Below are positions 43,145 to 52,700 of a DNA stretch of 64,000 bases, piece by piece; positions within the stretch are counted from its first letter, which is position 1; each line of letters starts with the position of its first letter. A program made the translations under genes and the position numbers. Location of the stretch: the NCBI RefSeq assembly GCF_000382205.1, contig NZ_KB907786.1:1-64000 (forward strand). Reading direction: 5' to 3'. The stretch is from Dyadobacter beijingensis DSM 21582 (GTDB lineage: Bacteria > Bacteroidota > Bacteroidia > Cytophagales > Spirosomataceae). A model generated the notes under the pieces. The model did not search any database. It was not told the origin of the DNA and saw only the letters and a program-made list of their open reading frames with translations.

Positions 43145-44794
43145 ATGTCACATCAAACTTTCTCTTTGCCCTACCAACACCCGTTTACCGCGGATAAAAA
43201 ATACCAGAAATCAGTCGCCTACTTTTCGATGGAATTCGCCGTCGACCAGGCGTTAAAAATCTACTCCGGCGGCCTGGGTTTCCTCGCAGGCTCCCATATG
43301 CGGAGCGTGTACGCACTCAAACAGAACCTGATTGGCATTGGAATGCTCTGGAAATACGGGTATTACGACCAGGGCCGTAATAAGGACGGCAGTATGGTGC
43401 CCGAATTCCATGAGAAAATGTACTCGTATCTCGTCGATACCCAAATCCGGTTCCAGATTCCCATGATGGGGAAAAACGTGTGGGTCGCCGCCTATTACCT
43501 GGCTCCCGAGACATTCGGCTCGGCGCCACTCTTCCTGCTAACGACCGACACGGACGGCAATGACGAATCGACACGTGCGATCAGCTATTCATTGTACGAT
43601 TCGGATGTAACCTATAAAGTGGCGCAATGCATGGTGCTCGGCATCGGCGGCGCGCGCCTGCTGGAAGCATTGCAGTACGAGCCGGAAGTATACCACTTGA
43701 ATGAAGCGCATGCGGTATCTGCACTTTTTCATTTGTATAAAAAATATCAGAAAGTCGCCGAGGTACAGAAAAAGGTCGTTTTCACGACCCACACGCCGGA
43801 GGAAGCCGGTAATGAGAAGCACGACATTCATTTTCTCGACAAACTTGGTTTCTTCTCCGGCATCGACCTCGAAACCGTCCGTAAGATCAGCGGCATCCGC
43901 GACGGTGTTTTCAACCATTCGCTGGCAGCATTGAGCCTGAGCCACAAGGCGAACGGCGTATCGAAACTGCACGGGGAAGTGTCGCGGAAAATGTGGAAAA
44001 CGCATCCCAAAATCGCGCCGATAGGCCATATTACCAATGCGCAGAACAATGCCTACTGGGTGGACCCCGTGCTGGAAAAAGCCCGGCTCGACAAAGACAT
44101 CGACACGATTGTCGCGCGGAAGAAGGAATTGAAAAAGGTATTGTTCAAAACCGTGGCCGACCAAAGCGGCAAACTTTTCGATCCGGATGTGCTCACCATC
44201 GTGTGGGCGCGCAGGTTCGCCGCCTACAAACGGCCCGATATGCTCGTGTGGGATATTGAACGTTTCAAACGCATCATGGCCAATACGGAACAGCCCGTAC
44301 AGGTGATCTGGGCAGGGAAGCCCTACCCGAAAGACGAGGGCGCTGTGGGTACATTCAACCACCTGTTTTACCTCAGCCATTTGTTCCCGAACATGGCGGT
44401 ACTCACGGGGTACGAACTCGCATTGTCCAAACTCCTGAAAGACGGCGCCGACGTCTGGCTCAACACGCCGGTCGTCACCCGCGAAGCGTCCGGCACCAGC
44501 GGCATGACCGCCGCGATGAACGCCGCATTGAACCTTTCGACATTCGACGGCTGGATATGCGAATTCGCGAAAGACGGGCATAATGCATTTCTCTTGCCAG
44601 TAGCCAAAGGCGAAGATATCAACAAGCAGGACTGCGACAACCTGATGGAAACGCTCGAGCGCTCCGTTATACCGACCTATTACAACGCGCCCGAGAAATG
44701 GCAGGAGATGACGCTGAACAGCATGAACGACGTTTCCGAGCCGTTCAATTCCGACCGCATGGCGCGGGAGTATTATGAGTCGTTGTACAGTTAA
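43145..44794 (+). CDS. Divergent alpha-glucan phosphorylase (GT35-like)
   Basis: 549 residues, shorter than typical GlgP. Family features are VAYFSMEFAVDQALKIYSGG, HLNEAHAVSAL, FTTHTPEEAGNE, IVWARRFAAYKRPD, and the C-terminal substrate/cofactor region TREASGTSGMTAAMNAAL. In canonical members this last motif reads SGTxxMK, and the Lys forms the Schiff base with PLP. Here residue 455 is Thr (codon ACC, 44507-44509). The GGLGVLAGDH motif is also altered to GGLGFLAGSH. It may be a phosphorylase subfamily that binds PLP differently, or a glucan-binding or glycosyltransferase variant. The ATG at 43145 is used. It is monocistronic. Confidence 0.85.
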   Translation: MSHQTFSLPYQHPFTADKKYQKSVAYFSMEFAVDQALKIYSGGLGFLAGSHMRSVYALKQNLIGIGMLWKYGYYDQGRNKDGSMVPEFHEKMYSYLVDTQIRFQIPMMGKNVWVAAYYLAPETFGSAPLFLLTTDTDGNDESTRAISYSLYDSDVTYKVAQCMVLGIGGARLLEALQYEPEVYHLNEAHAVSALFHLYKKYQKVAEVQKKVVFTTHTPEEAGNEKHDIHFLDKLGFFSGIDLETVRKISGIRDGVFNHSLAALSLSHKANGVSKLHGEVSRKMWKTHPKIAPIGHITNAQNNAYWVDPVLEKARLDKDIDTIVARKKELKKVLFKTVADQSGKLFDPDVLTIVWARRFAAYKRPDMLVWDIERFKRIMANTEQPVQVIWAGKPYPKDEGAVGTFNHLFYLSHLFPNMAVLTGYELALSKLLKDGADVWLNTPVVTREASGTSGMTAAMNAALNLSTFDGWICEFAKDGHNAFLLPVAKGEDINKQDCDNLMETLERSVIPTYYNAPEKWQEMTLNSMNDVSEPFNSDRMAREYYESLYS

Positions 44795-44946
44795 TAGGTA
44801 AAAAGGCAACTGACGCGGCGTGGCTTACCGTTAATTCAACGGGAATGTATGCCTGGGAATTAATGGTCTGCCACTGTCGAGCGTTAGAAGCAAACTTGTT
44901 ACATTTAACCATATTATTGAAAGACTTCCCAAGACATCGTTAAGTT

Positions 44947-45145
44947 ATGGACACGCCTGTTACATTCATTGTAGGAGATATCATGAGCGAGGACGAATTT
45001 CTGGCTGATAGACAAGTATGCCAGTAAAGCATATGTTTATGAGCCTGAACGGCCTGTTATTGAGTATTCAAGCCTCGATATTTGGCTTTCAGGAGAACCC
45101 GTATTTGCAGGGCTTAGGCTGAATCTTGCGAGAGTATTGGGATAG
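44947..45145 (+). pseudogene. Uma2-family nuclease remnant with internal deletion
   Basis: From the ATG at 44947 the frame reads MDTPVTFIVGDIMSEDEF and then runs to a stop at 45025. In the next frame, from 45002, 47 residues read WLIDKYASKAYVYEPERP and on to LRLNLARVLG before TAG (45143-45145). The first piece looks like the N terminus and the second like the C terminus of Uma2 proteins, PD-(D/E)XK nuclease-fold proteins abundant in Cytophagales. About 120-140 residues holding the active site are missing, and the junction near 45000 is out of frame. The flanking 44795-44946 shows nothing else. Confidence 0.7.
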
Positions 45146-45150
45146 TTACT

Positions 45151-45210
45151 ATGCCACGAAGGCACGAATTGGCACGAATGTCTATGTGCTGATTCGTGCC
45201 TTCGTGGCAT
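45151..45210. repeat. Perfect 19-bp inverted repeat abutting a stop codon
   Basis: ATGCCACGAAGGCACGAAT (45151-45169) is exactly reverse-complementary to 45192-45210, with a 22-nt loop that contains another GGCACGAAT. The right arm touches the TAA stop of the reductase gene. It can form a strong hairpin, perhaps a terminator or the scar of a small mobile repeat. Confidence 0.9.
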
Positions 45211-46115
45211 TAAAATATTTGCCCTGCCAAAATCTCAATCCCTTCCCGAAAAGAATGCGGCTCGTAGCCGAGCACTTCCCGCGATTTGGAAAGGTCAAAT
45301 CCCGTACGCGGAGGTCTGCGCGCGGGTTGACTAAAGGCTGAGGCATCGGTTGGAGAAATCAAGGACGCGTCCAGTCCGAAATAATCCGCAGCGGCGAGCG
45401 CCATTTCGTAGGGCGTCAGGAAATCCTTGCCGGAGATGTGGTAAATGCCTTTGGCTTGCTGGTCGGCGATGAGGTAGCAGCCCAATGCAAGGTCTTCGGC
45501 CAAAGTAGGCGTGCGAAACTGGTCCGTCACGACCTTGATCGCCTTCCCCTCGTCCAGCGATTTTTTGACCCAAAGTATAATGTTGCTCCGGCTCATGTCG
45601 TGCGCGATCCCGTACACGAGCACAGTACGCGCAATGGCCCATTCGATACTGGACGATACCACCGCTTTTTCAGCCGCAAATTTGCTCCAACCGTAAAAAC
45701 TGATCGGATTGGGCTCGTCGTCTTCGCGATAAGGCCCCGAAGTTCCGTCGAAAATAAAGTCGGTGGAAACGAGTTCTAAAAACGTCTTGTGCTTCGCGCA
45801 GGCAGCGATGAGTGTTTCAGTCGCAGTTACATTCAGCTTCCAGCAGGCATCTTTTTCCGCCTCGCACTGGTCCACGTTCGTCATGGCGGCGGTGTGGATG
45901 ACCACGTCCGGGCGTTCGGCACCGAACACGCGGTCTACGGCTTGCGGGTCGGTAATGTCCATTTCAATATACCGGTAGCCGTTGCTGAACGGCAGGCGGT
46001 TCCCGCCGCGGGCCGTGGCGATGGTATCGATGTGCGGCTTCGTCACCAGCAGTTCCACCAGTTTCTGCCCCAGCAAGCCGTTGGAGCCGGTGATCAGGAT
46101 CTTCTTCTTTTCCAA
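45210..46115 (-). CDS. SDR-family sugar-nucleotide reductase (dTDP-4-dehydrorhamnose reductase-like)
   Basis: 301 residues. ILITGSNGLLGQKL is the NAD(P)-binding loop; DVVIHTAAMTNVD and the catalytic YGWSK (YxxxK) follow, as in RmlD-like extended SDRs. The C terminus AGQIF is short, and no dTDP-rhamnose genes are adjacent, so another sugar-nucleotide substrate is possible. It starts with TTG at 46115, required because the first beta strand begins five residues later. That start lies 1 bp after the cyclophilin stop, so translational coupling is likely. Confidence 0.86.
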   Translation of the reverse strand: MEKKKILITGSNGLLGQKLVELLVTKPHIDTIATARGGNRLPFSNGYRYIEMDITDPQAVDRVFGAERPDVVIHTAAMTNVDQCEAEKDACWKLNVTATETLIAACAKHKTFLELVSTDFIFDGTSGPYREDDEPNPISFYGWSKFAAEKAVVSSSIEWAIARTVLVYGIAHDMSRSNIILWVKKSLDEGKAIKVVTDQFRTPTLAEDLALGCYLIADQQAKGIYHISGKDFLTPYEMALAAADYFGLDASLISPTDASAFSQPARRPPRTGFDLSKSREVLGYEPHSFREGIEILAGQIF

Positions 46116-46116
46116 T

Positions 46117-46824
46117 TTAAGCCTCGTATTTCCAGCCGTATTTGCGGGTGATCTTCTTCTTTTTCATCTTTTTGACCGACACTTTCATCGCAACGTCCTT
46201 CTCGGGACGATCGCGCTCGTCCTTATCCACCGAAGCGATTTTATCGATCACGTCCATGCCGTCGATCAGTTGCCCGAACACGGTATACGCGCCGTCGAGG
46301 TGCGGCGTACCGCCTAGGGTTTCATATACTTTTTTCTGTGCGTCGGTCAGTTTGCGGGCGGCGCGGGCCGATTGTTTTTCCAGGTCCGCCTTGCTCCATT
46401 TGCGGCCTTCCACAATGTAAAACTGGCATCCGCTCGATTCCTTCGCGGGGTTATTGTCGCGCGCAGCGGCTAATGCGCCCTTTTGATGGAAGAGCTTCCC
46501 GTTAAATTCGGCTGGTACTTTATAGCCGTTGTCGCCACGGCCGAGTATGGCGTCGGGCTTGGCATTGCGGGATTCCGGGTCGCCGCCCTGGATCATGAAG
46601 TCGTCGATCACACGGTGGAAAAGCAGCCCGTTGTAGAACTTGTCTTTGGCGAGTTTGATAAAGTTCGCTTTGTGTTTAGGGGTTTCGTCAAAAAGGATGA
46701 AGCGCATTGTGCCCTGGGTGGTTTCAATGGTCACTACTTCGTCTTTTTTAGACTTTTTCTGGGCGGAAACTGAAACGGCGATCAGGCAAAGTACGCCCAG
46801 AATAATCGATCTTTTGGTTTTCAT
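46117..46824 (-). CDS. Exported cyclophilin-type peptidyl-prolyl isomerase
   Basis: 235 residues. A signal peptide (IILGVLCLIAVSVSAQ) is followed by the cyclophilin domain: FHRVIDDFMIQGGDP (catalytic Arg), SGCQFYIVEG and YTVFGQLIDGMDVIDKI. An insertion of about 20 residues (KADLEKQSARAARKLTDAQ) and a Lys-rich tail are unusual but seen in Bacteroidetes members. It assists folding of periplasmic proteins. It ends 1 bp before the TTG start of the reductase gene. Confidence 0.93.
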   Translation of the reverse strand: MKTKRSIILGVLCLIAVSVSAQKKSKKDEVVTIETTQGTMRFILFDETPKHKANFIKLAKDKFYNGLLFHRVIDDFMIQGGDPESRNAKPDAILGRGDNGYKVPAEFNGKLFHQKGALAAARDNNPAKESSGCQFYIVEGRKWSKADLEKQSARAARKLTDAQKKVYETLGGTPHLDGAYTVFGQLIDGMDVIDKIASVDKDERDRPEKDVAMKVSVKKMKKKKITRKYGWKYEA

Positions 46825-46829
46825 AGGTG

Positions 46830-47429
46830 TTATTTAGCGGCCAACACGTTCTTGTCGGCCGGGAAGAATTGAAGTTTAAGGCCGTAATCCTTTCCTTCCG
46901 AGACATCCTCCATATTGATGCGGATCGTTTTGTTGTTCCAGGTCAACTTTTTGGATTCCTCTTTCGGGGCGGAATAGGCTTTGCTAAAATACTGTTTGCT
47001 GGCATTCCAGAGCTGTTTCGTCGCATTCGGACTGTTCAGGTATACGTCGATTGTGATCTTGTTCACCTTCTTGTCCGTCGTCAGGAAATACTGGACGTCG
47101 ATCGTTTCCAGCTGGGCGGTTTCCGAGGTGTAGCCCAAATGGTCGGGCGTTTCTTCGAACATTTCGAATGTCTCGGTCGCTTTCACCTTGGCGATCGGGT
47201 CGCCAAATGCAATACCCCTTAAAATCGTGCCTGCCGGACTTTGCTCGGGCGGGCCGAGGATCGTTTTCAGCAATGCCGACTGATCACTGTTCAGGTCTGC
47301 GGGCGCGGGCTCGTGCAGGGCAACGGAGTCCGCTGTTGCCGTTTCGGTCTTTTCGTTCGTCTTGGTGTCGCAAGCCACGGCTATAATGGCCAATGTAAGG
47401 ATTGCAGCCCCGTTTTTCAGCGTCTTCAT
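46830..47429 (-). CDS. Hypothetical lipoprotein
   Basis: 199 residues with a lipoprotein signal ending AVAC (Cys20), then a Thr/Glu-rich spacer and a soluble domain with LRGIAFGDPIAKVKATETFE and IDVYLNSPNATKQLWNASKQ. I do not recognise the family. It lies 5 bp upstream of the cyclophilin gene on the same strand and forms a three-gene operon with it and the reductase. Location is periplasm or outer membrane. Confidence 0.75.
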   Translation of the reverse strand: MKTLKNGAAILTLAIIAVACDTKTNEKTETATADSVALHEPAPADLNSDQSALLKTILGPPEQSPAGTILRGIAFGDPIAKVKATETFEMFEETPDHLGYTSETAQLETIDVQYFLTTDKKVNKITIDVYLNSPNATKQLWNASKQYFSKAYSAPKEESKKLTWNNKTIRINMEDVSEGKDYGLKLQFFPADKNVLAAK

Positions 47430-47546
47430 AAGTGTAGAGGTTATACCATCCGGTTTAAAATGTAGTTGAGAAATTATCGTGCCCTGTAACTAATTCGATG
47501 GCGCCCTTTTGCAATATATACATATTTATCACTTTCAAAAATGACC

Positions 47547-48971
47547 TCAGAATTCTCTCGAAAGATTGAAAAAGAACCGCCGTTCGCCCTCGCCGTTGAG
47601 CGTGATGTTGAACCGTGCGACGATATTGTAGAAGGTCACAATATCCAGCCCCGCGCCTGCGCCGTACAGCATCGAGTTGCCAAGCCGCGTGTTGCTGAAC
47701 TCGGGATAACTGTTTTTAACATAACCTGCATCCGCAAAGGTATTAATGTACGCCGCGAGCGGGATCGTGTTGAACTGCCGCACGGGAATGAACGACAAGT
47801 GCTTCTGGACCGAGAACAGCCTGTATTTCAATTCGTTTTTGATCAGTCCGTAATCCTGGCCGTCTACCACATACAGCTCGTACCCGCGCACGAGGTCGTT
47901 GCGGTAACCCAGGCCGACCGTCTGCGTGTAGGGCTGCCTTTTCGGGAATGAAAGCCGGCCGCGGACATTGGTATTGAAAAACCACCGTTTACCCAGCGGT
48001 ATGAATTTGCGGTACGAGCCGTAGAGGTACAGCGTGTTCACGTCGTCCGTTGGCAGGAGGCCGGTTTTGGAAATCTGTACACCCGCCGTCTGGCCCTGTA
48101 AAGCGTATTGGGCATTGTCGCGCTTGTCGTAGCTGTACGTGTAGGTGAGCTGGAAATAGCGTTGCCGTTTATCCCCATCGAGCAGGTAATTGGGGTTAAG
48201 CCGGGCAATGGTGTCGGAAATGCTCGTATAGCTCCACCGGAGGTCGAGGGAGTGGAATGTGTAATATTTGTTGCGCCGCGTCACGCTCACATACGTGTAA
48301 AAGCGCCGGCGGTTAATATCCTCGCTGTTCAGGTATTGCAGCTTGTCGCGCCAGGTCCTGAACGCCGTATTTTTATTAATGGAATATGACGTGCCGACGG
48401 TAATGCCGGTTTTCTGGGCTTTATCAATGTAAGGTAATGTGTAAGCCAGCTCGAACTTGGGGATGAACCCGAACTCGGCCAGGAAACGGAGCTTGTCGGC
48501 GCGGCCGGTGACATTACCGTAGCTCAGGTATACGCCGTAAGTCGTGCGCGACAAATCGCGCTTACGCTCGTACCACCATTCGTTGAAATTCCGGTCGGCG
48601 AGCTGGAAGACGGGCAGCATAATGAAGTACCAGCGCTCCTTCACGACGATGCGGATATCGGTGTGGACGGAGTCGGGATTGGGCTTCGTGAGCAGGTCTA
48701 CGGTAACAAATAAGTTGGTATTAACGACTTTCCTGCGGTCGATTTCAAGTTTCTCTTTCAGGGATTCGGTAGAGAGCGTATCGTCGCGGCGGATGGCCAT
48801 TTCGCGCATGATAATGCTTGTGCGCGTGCGGTGGTTACCTTCTACGGTAATATCTCCCACCACCACATGGCCCGCGCTATCGGGCACGACCGTCTGCGCA
48901 GAGGCATGATGGAAAAGCAATAGTATTAAAAGCAGAAAGTAAATCTCCTGACAGCACTTCTTAGGGTTCAT
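47547..48971 (-). CDS. Omp85/BamA-like outer-membrane protein with POTRA domain
   Basis: 474 residues. Signal peptide (YFLLLILLLFHHASAQ), one POTRA domain (about 36-115, VGDITVEGNHRTRTSIIMRE), and a 16-strand barrel whose lid loop carries VRGYELY, the conserved Omp85 VRGY motif. The C terminus ends in Phe, typical of barrel proteins. With one POTRA it is too small for BamA and more like TamA-type or patatin-associated Omp85 proteins. It may insert or secrete a dedicated substrate. It is monocistronic; the 276 bp upstream (48972-49247) show no gene. Confidence 0.87.
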   Translation of the reverse strand: MNPKKCCQEIYFLLLILLLFHHASAQTVVPDSAGHVVVGDITVEGNHRTRTSIIMREMAIRRDDTLSTESLKEKLEIDRRKVVNTNLFVTVDLLTKPNPDSVHTDIRIVVKERWYFIMLPVFQLADRNFNEWWYERKRDLSRTTYGVYLSYGNVTGRADKLRFLAEFGFIPKFELAYTLPYIDKAQKTGITVGTSYSINKNTAFRTWRDKLQYLNSEDINRRRFYTYVSVTRRNKYYTFHSLDLRWSYTSISDTIARLNPNYLLDGDKRQRYFQLTYTYSYDKRDNAQYALQGQTAGVQISKTGLLPTDDVNTLYLYGSYRKFIPLGKRWFFNTNVRGRLSFPKRQPYTQTVGLGYRNDLVRGYELYVVDGQDYGLIKNELKYRLFSVQKHLSFIPVRQFNTIPLAAYINTFADAGYVKNSYPEFSNTRLGNSMLYGAGAGLDIVTFYNIVARFNITLNGEGERRFFFNLSREF

Positions 48972-49247
48972 TCTTCACAGCCCGGTTTCGGTATAGAAAC
49001 GATACTTCCTGTTAATATGATAAAATTTTAACAAAAATAGGGGTTCGCGATGAATGGCAACATTCCGTCAACAGAAATTGGCTTCCGGATCATTTCGATT
49101 TTTCACCGGTTTACGTAAATCGGAAATATCGGCCTCGGCCCGCTTTGGAAAAAAGGAGTAAATAGTTGTGAAAAAACCTGTCGGAACGAGTAGCCTTTTA
49201 TGAAAAACGGCCAGTATCCTGTTCACATACCAAAACTAACTAACACC

Positions 49248-49439
49248 ATGTCATTCTCCCGGGCGGAAAAATTGATTAACAAGCTGATCGGCAATAAAAT
49301 ATCCGAAGGGGAGCTGGCGGAATTACTCGCGGGGATTACCGATGAAGAGGAGCGGAAAGCCTACGCCGACGCCCTCGAAATCTACTTTAACCGCCTCCTG
49401 AATGAAAACCGGCCCGACAACGGTGCCGAACCGAAATAA
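49248..49439 (+). CDS. Small protein resembling a free anti-sigma N-terminal segment
   Basis: 63 residues from ATG 49248 (an in-frame ATG at 49200 gives 79). FSRAEKLINKLIGNKISEGELAELLAGI resembles the short N-terminal helical segment of Bacteroidetes FecR anti-sigma factors, but no membrane or FecR domain follows. It precedes the SusC gene by about 300 bp. Either a small regulator or a short real gene of unknown role. Confidence 0.5.
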   Translation: MSFSRAEKLINKLIGNKISEGELAELLAGITDEEERKAYADALEIYFNRLLNENRPDNGAEPK

Positions 49440-49742
49440 CTGAATTGCTGAAAATACCACGACTCATCCTCCTCTATCATTGTGTTTGTTCGGAAATCAC
49501 TAAAAGTTAACACTGCTCAATAGTCCAAAAAACAACGGCCTCAGTAATGTCATCAGGATTTCAAAGTTTCCTTCCGGGGTAAAATCCGGGAGGTGATTCC
49601 GCTACTCACCTGGTACATGTTTAAAATGCCCCCAGTAATCTCAGACACAGATTATATAAGCTTCCCCTATGCTTTCATTTTTAACATAACTAATTGTTTT
49701 TCAGTATCATGAATAGTGACTATCACCTTAAACTTGAAAACT
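49440..49742 (+). other. 303-bp leader region before susC
   Basis: No coding frame is seen. It is AT-rich near the start codon and contains several short inverted repeats, but no clear TAnnTTTG promoter that I can place with confidence. It presumably holds the control region for the SusCD locus. Confidence 0.4.
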
Positions 49743-52700
49743 ATGCATCCAAACTCTACCGTTAGCCTGCGAAGGTTGCTCCTAAGCATTTTCGCGGCTG
49801 CACTCCTCGCTATTCCCGCATTCGCGGCGAAGCTCGACAAGACCATCAAAGGGAAGGTTACTTCCAAAATAGACGGCGCCGCATTGCCCGGCGTGAGCAT
49901 TATCGTGAAGGGCACACAGGTCGGAACGTCGTCGGACGCGGAAGGCGCGTTCTCGATCAATGTGAATGAATCGACGCGGCCGGTACTGGTATTTTCCTAT
50001 ATCGGGCATGAAACACAGGAAGTTACCGTGGGGAATGAGTCGGTCATCAACGTCGTGCTGGCGGAAGGGGCTGAAACGCTGAACGAAACTGTGGTTACGG
50101 CTTTGGGCCTTTCGCGCGAGAAGCGCTCGCTCGGGTATGCGATCACGGAGGTGGACGGTAAGGATATCAGCCGCGTGGCGCAGGAAAACGTGCTCAACTC
50201 GCTTTCCGGCCGCGTTCCGGGCGTAACGATCAGCTCTACCGGCGGCACGGGGTCGTCCGTAAGCATGATCATCCGCGGTGCCACCTCGCTCAGTAACGAC
50301 AACCAGCCGCTGTTTGTCGTGGACGGTGTGCCCATTGCCAACACGCTCAACAACGTCAGCCAGATCGGTAACGACAACCGCGTCGACTATGGTAACGCCA
50401 TTTCGAGCATTAACCCCGACGATGTGGAAAGCGTATCGATCCTGAAAGGCCCGAACGCTGCGGCATTGTATGGCTCGCGCGCCGGCCACGGGGTGGTGCT
50501 CATTACGACCAAAAGCGGTAGCAAATCGAAGAAAATGACGGTTTCGGTCAATTCCAATACGGTTTTTGACAAACCCTACAAATACCTGAACATGCACCAC
50601 AAGTTCGCGACGGGTATCCTGCCATTTACGCCGGACAATAATCCTTACCCCGGCGGCGTGCTGATCATCGACGAGGGCTCTGCCGGCGGCGTGGGCCCGG
50701 AACTGGACAAAGGCTACAAGGCCGTGCAATGGAACAGCCCGAAAGACGCCAACGGCAACCCGGTCCCAACCGAGCTCGTTTCGCACCCGGATAATGTGAA
50801 AAATTTCGTCCGCACAGGCATTACCACCACGAACGGCGTCTCGATTGCCAACAGCACCGAACTCGTGACGTACCGTTTATCGTACTCCAACATGTCGAAC
50901 CGAGGCATTATCCCGAACTCGGATTTGTTCCGCAACTCTTTCAATATCAACTCTTCGGTAAAGCTGAGCAAGAAGGTTACCGTGAGCACCAACGTGGATT
51001 TCAGCCGGAACAACTCGAACAACCGGCCTGCTACCAACCGCGGAACCAACCCGTTGCAATGGGCCTACGCCGTATCACCGCACATCGACATCCGCGACCT
51101 GCGCAACTACTGGGTGCCGGGACAGGAGGGATTGCAGCAGCTCTCGCAAGGCCCCGGCGACTATAATAACCCATGGTTCCTGGCTTATGAGGTCAATAAC
51201 AGCTTCGTGCGCGACCGGGTGTTCGGGAACGTGAAGGCCGACTGGCAGATCACCCCGCATTTGAGCTTAATGGGCCGGTATGCGCTCGATACCTACCGCG
51301 AAGACCGCGAAACGAAAATCGGGAACAGCTACACCAACGACAGTCGCGGCGGTTACGGAAAAATTAACCTGGCACGCTTCGAACGCAATGCCGACTTCCT
51401 TTTGACCTACAAACGCGACATTAATCAGTTCAACTTCTCGATTTCCGGCGGTGGCAACACGCGTTACCAGAAAAATTCCGATGTGAATTCGTCGACCAAA
51501 AACGGAACGGGACTGATCATTCCGGGCCTGTACACGATGTCGAACATTGCGCCGGCTAACCTTAATTACAGCTCGGCATTGTATGAAAAAGCGGTGTTCA
51601 GCGTCTACGGATTGGCAAACCTCGGTTTCAAAGACATGATTTACCTCGACCTTACCGCCCGGAACGACTGGTCGAGCACCTTGCCGAAAGCGAACCGCTC
51701 GTACTTCTATCCATCGGCGTCGCTGAGCGTGCTGCTCAATGAAATGTTCCAGATGAACAATCAGATCAGCCTCCTGAAAGTACGCGGCGGCTGGGCGCAG
51801 GTGGGTAACGACACGAACCCGTACAGCTTGCTCGCCACATTGGGCAATGCAGGGGCCTGGGACGGCATTACACGCCTGTCGAAATCGGGGCAAATTTTGC
51901 TTCCCGACCTCAAACCGGAGATCGCGACCTCTTACGAATACGGCATCGACCTGAACCTGTACCATAACCGCGTCCGGTTTGCTGCGACCTATTACCAGGT
52001 TGAAAACCGCAACCAGATCATCCCGACCAAGCTGCCGGGATCAAGTGGTTTTACTTCGAAAAATATCAATGCGGGCTTGCTCGTGAGCAAGGGCCTCGAA
52101 CTGACGCTGGGCGGAACGCCGGTCGACAAGAACGGCTGGCGCTGGGATATCAATGCCAACTGGTCGCGGAACCGCACGACGATCAAATCGCTCTCGGACG
52201 GGCTGGATTTCTACACCTTATGGACCGACGCGAAAGGCGGGGCATGGACGTACGTGGGAGACAAGATCGGCGATATTTACGACTCTGAGATCGTGACGGT
52301 GAAGGACAAAAACTCGCCTTACTACGGCTACCCGATCCTCGACGACGACGGCTCGTGGCAAAGCATTTCTGCTTCGAACACCCGCAACAAGATCGGTAAT
52401 TTCAACCCTGATTTCATCATGGGCCTCCAAACCTCGCTGTCCTACAAGGGTTTCAGCCTCAATATGTCGTTCGACTGGCGCCAGGGCGGTGATTTCGTAT
52501 CGCAAACTTACCGCTACGGCGAATCCGACCTGAAATCGCAGCGCTTCCTGGATAACCTCATTAACCCGAACGGGATGACGGGCGACCAGCTGCGCAATTA
52601 CCTCGTTAACAACGATAAAGTCATTATCCGCGGCAACAACTTTCCGATCGTGGGCGGCCCTACGAAGGAGTATGGCGGCTTCCCGTTTGAGTACGGCGGC

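Noticed and set aside
42417-43151. Minus-strand Phe/Arg-rich frame of 244 residues
   Set aside because: It is the complement of the Glu/Lys-rich LEA-like repeats.
43589-44809. Minus-strand frame of 406 residues
   Set aside because: Shadow of the phosphorylase gene; His/Arg/Phe-rich without domains.
49782-50786. Minus-strand frame of 334 residues
   Set aside because: Shadow of susC; no family pattern.
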